Shown in pieces: positions 36,801-45,800 of a DNA stretch of 64,000 nt. The position numbers were made by a program, and so were the translations under genes. Every line of letters begins with the position of its first letter. The first letter of the stretch is position 1. The stretch is from the NCBI GenBank assembly GCA_007922195.1, contig ML681992.1:3841569-3905568 (forward strand), in the 5' to 3' direction. The notes under the pieces were generated by a model. The model worked only from the letters and a program-made list of their open reading frames with translations, did not search any database and was not told the origin of the DNA. Source of the stretch: Podocnemis expansa. Its lineage: Eukaryota; Chordata; Testudines; Podocnemididae.

Positions 36801-39800
36801 ATGTGAACAGCCTAAATCTTATGTTGAAACAACCCCTGTTGTTTCGAAATAAGAGGGCTGTGTGAACACAGCCTAAGACATTAGTTTCAGCAATGCCATG
36901 GCCTGCTCACTTTGAAAGCAGGCCCATCCATGAGATTTTAAGCAATTCATCACATGTTTTTATCAACCTCTGGTTTGCTTTTGACACCAGTTTGTGCTCA
37001 CTCATGTCAAATACAGGCCTTGCTGAAACATCAGTTCTGGCTTCACCTCTGCTTAAAAAAGATAAATGGTCCAATGGAAAATCCCAACTATTGAGGAGAT
37101 GAAAATAGAGTGTTTGGGTGTGTTCACACAGCATTCTTATTTCGAAACAAGGGGGCAGCCCGGGCTTTAAAGCCCCCAGGGTGAGGCACCCTGCTGCGCC
37201 TCACCTGGCGGGTGCCTGAAGCCCTCTGCAAGCACCCGTGGGGTGAAGCACCCCGCTGCGCCTCACCTGGCGGGTGCCTGCAGCCCTCTGCAAGCACCCG
37301 CGAGCTGAAGCGCAGCCCCGCACCTCACCCCGAGGGTGCCTGCAGCCCTCTGCGCTGCACCCTGCAGGTGCCTGCAGTCCCCTCCCCAAGCGAAATAGCA
37401 TGTTCACACTGTGGACATGCTATTTCGCTCCCTTATTTCGAAGACACTGTTTTTGTCCTTCGAAACAAGGTATTTCGAAACAAGCCCTCTATGTGTGAAC
37501 ATAGCCTTTAAGAAGAACTTCTAACCACTGCTATATGACCCAACCACAAGAGCATCATCACAATGAATTGACATACACAGCAGTTATATGAGCTAAAGAC
37601 ACAGACACTTAATCACATGAAGTCCATGGTAACAAATTGATGTATGTGATATTAAGTCAAAATCATGAATACACTACCCTAAAAGAGAAGAACACTCCAA
37701 CATTACCAACGTAAGGAAATACAAAAAAGGAAAAGGTTGAAATTCCCTACTGAATATGCATCAAACATTGTGGCATCAGTATATCATATTATAAAATTAC
37801 ATCCCAGCCTAGTAGCAGTAGGAAAAGGAGATGTTGTCCCATCTGCAGGCCAAAATTATGGCCTCTGGTGATGAAGGGGAAGATAACAGTAAGAAGGAAG
37901 ATAATGTTAGACATTTCAAGTAGTTCTTCAAGGAATGGTGTGAGTACATGGATGTCACTGTGTCTAACCTTGGGACAAACCTCTTAATTCTCAGAGTGAT
38001 AACTGAGGATTCTTAAGTTATCACTTTAATCTTTAGATCAGGCTATACCTCAGTTGGGTCTCATTTCAGTCCTCCCTGATTCAGAAGAGCCTTGTAAAAT
38101 TAGTCCAGGTTTCAGTATTATAGATCTGATCCTGCCCTATCGCAAACAATTAAAATGTTCCCATTGACCATAATGGAAGCACTATTGGGCCCTTCCATAT
38201 TTAGTGTTTTCATAGATCATTAATGTCAAGTTCCACATGCCTCCTAAAGCGGCCAGGTAACTCTCATACTCAGATGCACTGAGATTTCTGTCAAATTGCC
38301 CTTCATATCTACTCTGATAACTGAATGTGTGTCATCATTAGCTCTAATTATTTCAAAGCAAATTATTTTAACTGAAAAGACTCTCTATAGAGTTATGTCT
38401 AAACTTAGATTGTTAAATTAAATTGATCTAATTTAATCAAAATAAAAATAATTAAATTGATTTAAGTTAAATCGATTTAACATGTCCCCACTAGAAACCC
38501 AAATCAAACTAGCATGTCCATGGACAGAACTTGGTAGTTCAATTTAGGAGAGGGACACCATGGGAAGTATGGCAAGATAGCCCCCAAGCAGGGCCATGCC
38601 CACACCCAAGATATAGAAACAAGAAGGCACCCTGGGAGGGAGAAGGGCAAAAAGTGTTAAATCAAAATAACAGTTAAATTGAAATAACGTGGCTACACTG
38701 TGTTATTTTGAAAGAATCATTTCAATTTAACTGTCATTTCGATATAAAGTGAGGTTTTATTATTTCAAAATGACTTTTCCTTATTTTGAAATGAGGGAGC
38801 TCTTCATTTCAAAATAAGGAAAGCTAGAATAGACATACACTACATTGAAATAATCATCATTATTTCGATTTAAAGTATACGTGTAGATATATCCTCGGAT
38901 TCTCCCCCATTGTTGTGTTTTTATGCATAACTTAACTGCTCTTGATTATATTAGATGAGATTTATGAAATATTTATGGCTAAAATTTATAATTTACTGCT
39001 GTGCATTTTCTGCTGATTAATTCAAGGACACTTGATCTCTTAATATGTCTGACTCCTGGAGAAGTCACTTTCTCCTGGACACTTAATTTAAACTCTGAAT
39101 ATTCATCTACCAGCAAAATTAAAATGTAGGATCTCCTTCTTTCAAGCAACCACTGTAGTCCCCTAGTTTTGCCTGATTTTTTGCAAGGAAAATAAGATCT
39201 GAATCCTTGTAACAAACAAGTACAGTAGTATAAGGACATTAAGTAGTTTACTCTAGAGCATCAGACGTTTGGAGAAAATATACTTTTTAAAACCATTAGG
39301 GGAATGGAAGGGGTCAGAGTGTGAATTTCTGCTCATGCTTCAGCCAGGACTGAGCTGCCATTTGCTCTTTTCCCTCATTCCTTCCCATTAGATGGTCACA
39401 TGCAAGTAATAACTCAGGAGGCAGCAGTAGTCATGGCCTTCTCTGTGACTGTTTATAGCAACTACAGACCAATAAGATTGTTCTGTGGTTCATAAAGTAT
39501 AGCGCAGCTATTCCTCTTTCCTTCCAAAAAGGGCCAGGAATGAGGCCCAAGGATACTTGAAACTCATGTTATCACAAGACCCTTCTCATGTGATTTTATA
39601 TTGAATTACCCTTTTTTTCTGAGATTTTTACATGCCTCCCACTGCACCTACTTGTAAGACAGCGTCCACAAAGTGTTGTCTGCTGTACTGTTTCATATTC
39701 ACTAAAAATAAGAGTGGTAGATTTTTTAAAAGAAAAATCCTTACTTTTGAAAGTTCTCTCTCAAATTTTTCAGAAAGCACTTGGGCTGTGATTTCCAACA

Positions 39801-42800
39801 TCTCAACCTTCTTCACAGGAAACGTGGTATCTGGCAGGTACACTGAGCATTGGCACACTCCACGGTCATTCAAAGTGCCAGTCACATTGGAAAATGGCTG
39901 TAATAACAGGTTTGTTTCAGGAAGCAAATAAAAAAAGTCAATATTTAATATTCTACTAGTAATCAACCACAAAGGACTGACAATAGTCCCCAAGCAGGGG
40001 AAATGTTGAACTATAATAATTAATTAATATTACTGACCCTGTTTAGGCATAAAGCATTTATCTATTGTTGTTGTTGCCATTGTTGTTATTATTAATTTAT
40101 TATAGCAACTTTCTTCCAATCAACTCAAAGCATTTCCAATATTAATTAATTAAGCTTCACCACTCTCCTATAGAAGTAGTTGAATACTATTATAGCCATT
40201 TTACCAGGGCTGGATTATAGATGGGGCTATAGAGGCTAAAGCCCTGGGACCTAGCCAGAAAAGGGCCCCCAGCCATCAGCCTCTAAAATCCCTATCTAGC
40301 ACATCTACATTGGGCTAGTTTGAACTAAATAGGCAAATGAGTTCAAACTAGCAGTTAGTTCAAACTAACCAGCAGTTAGTTCAGACTAACTAGTTCAAGC
40401 TAAGTTTTGCTTAGTTCTACTAAAAAACTTTTTAGTTTGAACTATAGAAAGCCTAGTGTAGACAGCGTTCAAATTAGTTTGAATTAAGGCTCCTTTATTC
40501 GAACTCATTTGCTAGTGTAGACATAGCCTCAGAGAGTCATTCCATTGATTTTCATGGATTTTGCATCAGATCCAGTTAGTGCCTTTTGTCCATTAATTTC
40601 AAAGCACATTATGAAGTTTTGTTTGGATTCTATTAATGGAAAAATTCCCAGAAATTGATTTAATGTAAGGAAAATTTTGATTTTGACTACACCCTATTTT
40701 CCCCATTGGGAATATGTTTCATATGATATTTTTCAGCCAGCCCTGGTGAGCAGGTTTTATGCTCAGTCACATACACATAAGAGCTGAGACTTAAAAACGC
40801 ACACCCAACCTGCAGTACCTGCTATGCCACTGTAGATTATAGAATGAAATAATAGTTGTGCATCTCCCTTGTCTACACCACAACATGATTTCAGCAACAA
40901 TCAAAGGGAGATATGCAAAGTACTTAAAATACCTCGTGTATCTCTTTCCAATTCCCTACCACCCACTTACTGCAGTATCTTCAGTAGTCAAAAGCAACCC
41001 CCTTCCCTCCAACTCGGTGCTCTGCTCCGAGGCCCAGATTAAGGAACCTCAGGGCCTGGGTTCCCCACCACTATGCCCCCAACCCAGCTTAGTTCCTAAC
41101 CCCTGCTGGGGGCCCAGCCCACCACCACCATGGGGGCTGCCACCTGGGCTGCCGTTGGCAGACAGCAGAGGTTGCACTCCTGCTCGTTCCCTATGCTATC
41201 TGGTTTTCCTTTGGGGGCAGGGCAGGCCGGGCCTGTGAACTTGCTCTGCTCCAGGAGGTAGTACTGGGCCAGTGTGCTGCAATGGAGGCCAAACCAAGCA
41301 CCAGCCAGCCCTGGCCCACCCCCATCCCAGAACAGAGCAGCATGAACAGAGTCTGGACCAGTCAGTCAAGGAGTAGGACAGGAGCATCTCTAGCCAGGGC
41401 CCCACTCCCTGCACCAGCATGGCATGGGTGTTCTGACCCCTGGCACTATGGGAGCATAGTGGGAACCCGCATACGGCAGGGGCAATAGAGGCTGATGCCT
41501 GGGCCCCTCCAAGCTGGGGCCCAACGCACCAATCCCTATAGCCCCTGCATTAATCAAACCCTGTCCACTCCTTGCAGAGTGGTCTTATTCAATCAACTTC
41601 CAGATCAGCTGAGCAAGTCTTCACAGACCTCCTCAGTAGATCAGGGAGATTGATCTGACTGTAACAAATTTGCCACCATCAGTGAAGATAAGCCCTCAGT
41701 TTTCTCTGGCATTGGTCAGAGGTATAAACAAGATTATTTTTAATTGGGGCAGCAAGAGTTAAAAAACAATAAAATAATGACTATTGAATGTCACTTATGA
41801 ATAGTTTTGTACCAGGACTAAATTTGCCAATTCTAATAAAGGCAGATAAACAGCCTTCTGTTCCACACTTTATTTATTAACATAATCCTTAAATCCCCTT
41901 TGAAAATGAAATTGAGAGACATAAATTGGTTAGATGCTTAAACTGGTGTAGCAGCACTTAAACAGCTTTCAAAAATCTGGTCTTCAGTCACTATTAAAAA
42001 TGGGCCTCGGTCTTCTAAATAATTTAGGTGCTTTTGAAAATGTCACTCTTGGGCTCTCCACATTATTGGGTTTTTGTTCTGCTTGGCAGAAATGGTGCAA
42101 AAAGGAGCAAAGAGGAAAACATTCAATGAATAAACATGGGTATTGTCCTTACCTTTGATAAGGCCCAATATCTTTCAAACCACCACCAAAGAAACCCAAC
42201 CAAACTTCAATGGNNNNNNNNNNTTGGTACTTCTGACTGATTGCTGAGACAGTTAGCATTTCTTCTGTTATAGTGTTGCTTCATGAAGCCTTCTTCCTTT
42301 GGAAGAAAAAAGCTGCATATGATCAGTGAAATGCTAAGGATGCTCAGTCACAGAATCACAGTGTTAGGTACCTCATGAGGTCATCTGGTGCAACTTCCTG
42401 CTAAAACTAGGGCAATTCCCACTAAAGCATCCAGCCAGGATTTTGTCTAACATGGCCTTAAATGTTTCCAAAGACAGAGATTCCACTACCTCACCTAAGT
42501 AAGCCATTCCAACCGTTCACCACCCTCCCAGTGAGAAAGTTTTTCCTGATATCCAACCTTTCAAGCTGCAGCATGAAACCATTGCTCCTTGTTTTGTCCT
42601 CTGTTACTACTGTAGTAACTACAAGTAGTTGAAGGTTGCTATCAAATCCCCTCTCAGTCTTCTCTTCTGCAGACTAAATAAGCCTAACTCCTTCAGTCTC
42701 TCCTCATAAGTCATGTGTCCCAATCCCCTAATCATTATCATTGCCCCCCACTGGACCCTCTCTAATTTTTCAACATCTTTTCTGTAGCATGGAGCCGAAA

Positions 42801-45800
42801 ACTGGACACAGTACTCCATATTCAGCCTCACCAGTGCCGAACAGAGGGAATAATCACATCCCTTGGACTGCTCTTACTGATGCAGCCCAATCTGCCGTTG
42901 GCCTTTTTGTCAACAAGAGCACATTGCTGACTCATATCCAGCTTCCCATTCACCATAACCATCAAGTCCTTTTCTACAGTGCTGCTACTTAGCCGATTGG
43001 TTCCCCAGCCTGTAGCAGTACTTGGGATTTTTTCCGTCCTAAGTACAGGACTTTACACTTGTCCTTGTTGAACTTCATGAAATTTCATTTGGCCCATTGC
43101 TTTGTCTAGGTCTCCCTGAATACTATTCCTGCCCTCCAGCATGCCTACCATTCTCCCCAGCTTGGTGTCTCTCAACATTTACTAAACATACAATCTATTT
43201 ATGTCTCTCAACATTTACTAAGCATGCAATCTATCCCATCTTCCAGATCATTAATGAAGATGTTAGACAAAACCAGCACCAGGACTGACTCCGGGGCACT
43301 CCACTAGTTACTGGTTGCCAACTAGACATTGAGCTATTGGTCCTTACCCACTGAGCCCAATGATCTAGCCAGCTTTCTATCCACCTTACGGTTGTTTCAT
43401 CCAAACCATACTTCCTTAACTTGCTGACAAGAATGTTGTGGGAAACTGTATCAAAAGCTTTGCTAAAGTCAATGTGATACACCTCAGTGGCTATTCTCAC
43501 ATCCACATATCCCCTCATCTCATTTTAGAAGGCAATCGAGTTGGTCATGCATGATTTGCTCTTGGTGAATCCATGCTGATTGTTCCTGATCAATCTATTT
43601 TCCTCCAAGTGTTTCAAAATGGATTATCTGACTATCTGCTACATGATTTTTCCAGGGATTGAGGTGAGGTTGATTGATCTGTAATTCCCCAAGTCCTCCT
43701 CCTTTCCCTTTCTTGAAGATAGGTACTATATTTGCCTTTTTCCCATCACCCGGGACCTCTTCTGTTTGCCATGTACTTTCAAAGATAACGGCATGTGACT
43801 GTTCAGTCACATCAGCGAACTTCCTCAGAACCCTTGCATGCAGTTCATCTGTCCCCATAGCCTCAGGGCTGGCTCAAGAGGCTGTGGTGCCCCAAGATGG
43901 CTTTTGCTTTTGCACCACCACCCCCAGCCAGGTCAGGGGCAGAGTGGGCCAGCCCAGAGGTGAGGCTTCTCTTTCCCACCCCACCCCTGGAATGGCTGTT
44001 CCTCCCTAGTAGTGGGGGGGGGGCAGACCAGAGGCAGGATGAGAAAGCAGAGTCCGCCCCATGGGCTGGCCCACTTTGCCCCCAGTGGTGGAGTGGCTCA
44101 CTCAGGGAGAGGCAGGAGAGCAGGGTCCAGCTTCTGGGACAGCCTGCCCAACCCCCAGGGGCAGCACAACAGAGCCCCTAGCCACTGCCTTATTTGCTTA
44201 TGGGTTGAGTCGGCTCTGCATAGATTTGTGCACATCCAATTTCTCTAAATGGTCCCTAACCTGACCTTCCATCACTGAGGGCCACTCTTCTGTGTTACGC
44301 AGTGTAGTAGCCTGGGAGCTGACCCTGCCTGTAAAGACTGGTATAAAAAAGCATTGATTAGTTCAGCCTTTTCTGCATCATTTGCTACAAGGATACCCAC
44401 CCCAGTCAGTGAGAGACCTACACCAGGGCTCGGCAACCACCACCACCAGCAGGTAGCTTCTGGCTTCAGGGTCAGAGCCAGCTCCAGGCAGGCCAACCCA
44501 CCCCACTCCCCTCTATCCCTGCCCAGCAGGGGTGAGGGCCAGTAGAGGGCCAGGAGCCACACGTCGCAGTTTCTTTGTCCCTGCTGGCTGCACTCCCCAG
44601 TGGAGAACTAACTAAGAAGTTAGTTCGAACTACAAAAAGCGTGGCTGGTTTGAACTTAGAACGTAGTTCGAACTAAAAAAACACAATTAGTTTGAACTAA
44701 CTTCAAACTACTTAGTTCAGACTAAGCAAGTCCAAACTAAGCTTTTAGGTGTAGACGTAGCCTTAAATCTTAACGCACATCCCTGGGAGTCTACAGAAAT
44801 CAAGTGCTGCACAAAACATGTCTTAGGACACAACTCACCACATGATGCAGGGAAGCTGCAAAAAATGGGAAGTGCAGCAATCTTTCCTCCACATGAACTG
44901 CGCATCAAATGGTAGAATTAAACAAAAGTGTGAGCAGGATGGGGTTTGCACAGGTAGGGAGATGCTTGCCAGCCATTCTTGCAGCCTGAAGAGCTCCGCA
45001 TGGTAGGTGTCAGTCATATCTAGTGGCACTACTTCAAAGCCACACTGAAGCAGAGTTCCATTCTTACTGAGCACTGGAGTTTTAGCCAGTTTCCCGTGAA
45101 GACTTCCCACTACTCCATCCAAGAGCCCAGGGGTTAAAGTAGGCCAGATTGCACTGGAACAGCATTCCGGGACCCAGTATTTTTAGGGACCCAGCATTTG
45201 GGGCCCCCTAAAAATAAAAAGCTGAGTTCCAGCACATTCCGGCAGGGCAGGGAGGCATGTCAGGCAGCCTGGCTCCACTGCACATGTGCAGGCTGCGCTA
45301 GAAGCAAAAGCCTCAAAGCGCAGCCTGGAGTGGCAGGGGGGAGTTAGGGGTGATTCTCCCCTGCCCTGCCGCACCGCCCCATCCCCATCATGAGGCACCC
45401 AACCACCGTTCCCAACCTGGCACGGGCCCTCTTTCTTGGTGGCCAAGGACCAGGCCTCTCCCCCTCCTCTCTTGGCACTGGAGCAGGATGCCCCAGCAGG
45501 CAGCAGGCTCTGGCCACAGGCTTGTCACCGCTGGCCTTCGGGCCCCCTGTTCCGCTGCTGCCCAGGGCCTCTTGCTGACCCATCTCCCTGCCCCCCCCCC
45601 CACTGCACTGGGTGTGCCGCTGATCCTCTGACCCTGGTGTGGATGGAGCCCTGCACCTGCCAGGGCCCCAGGAGGTCAGCAGGGAGTCAGTAGTGGAGTG
45701 GCTATTGGGGGGCTGGGGTTGGGTATTGGGGGCAGGGTGTGGATTTTAGGGGTGGGTATTGGGGGCTGCGGGAATATTGAGGATGGGAGAGTGGATACTG

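Larger units (their letters stand above)
24161..39744 (-). other. OLFM4: OLFM4 intron 2 (15.6 kb)
   Basis: This largest intron holds, in order, a hAT-like end (24597-24735), an antisense CR1/L3 fragment (26730-27130), a possible LTR remnant (27480-27830), four GGCTATGTCTACAC-type elements plus a related one at 38391-38894, a hAT-like element (31413-31887), an antisense CR1 fragment (32010-32333), the second copy of a duplicated block (34118-35660) carrying a SINE, and a solo LTR. I find nothing recognisable in 24736-26729, 33286-34117, 35849-36376, 37510-38390 or 38895-39744, apart from a (TTTTG)n-like run at about 36130-36168. Confidence 0.85.
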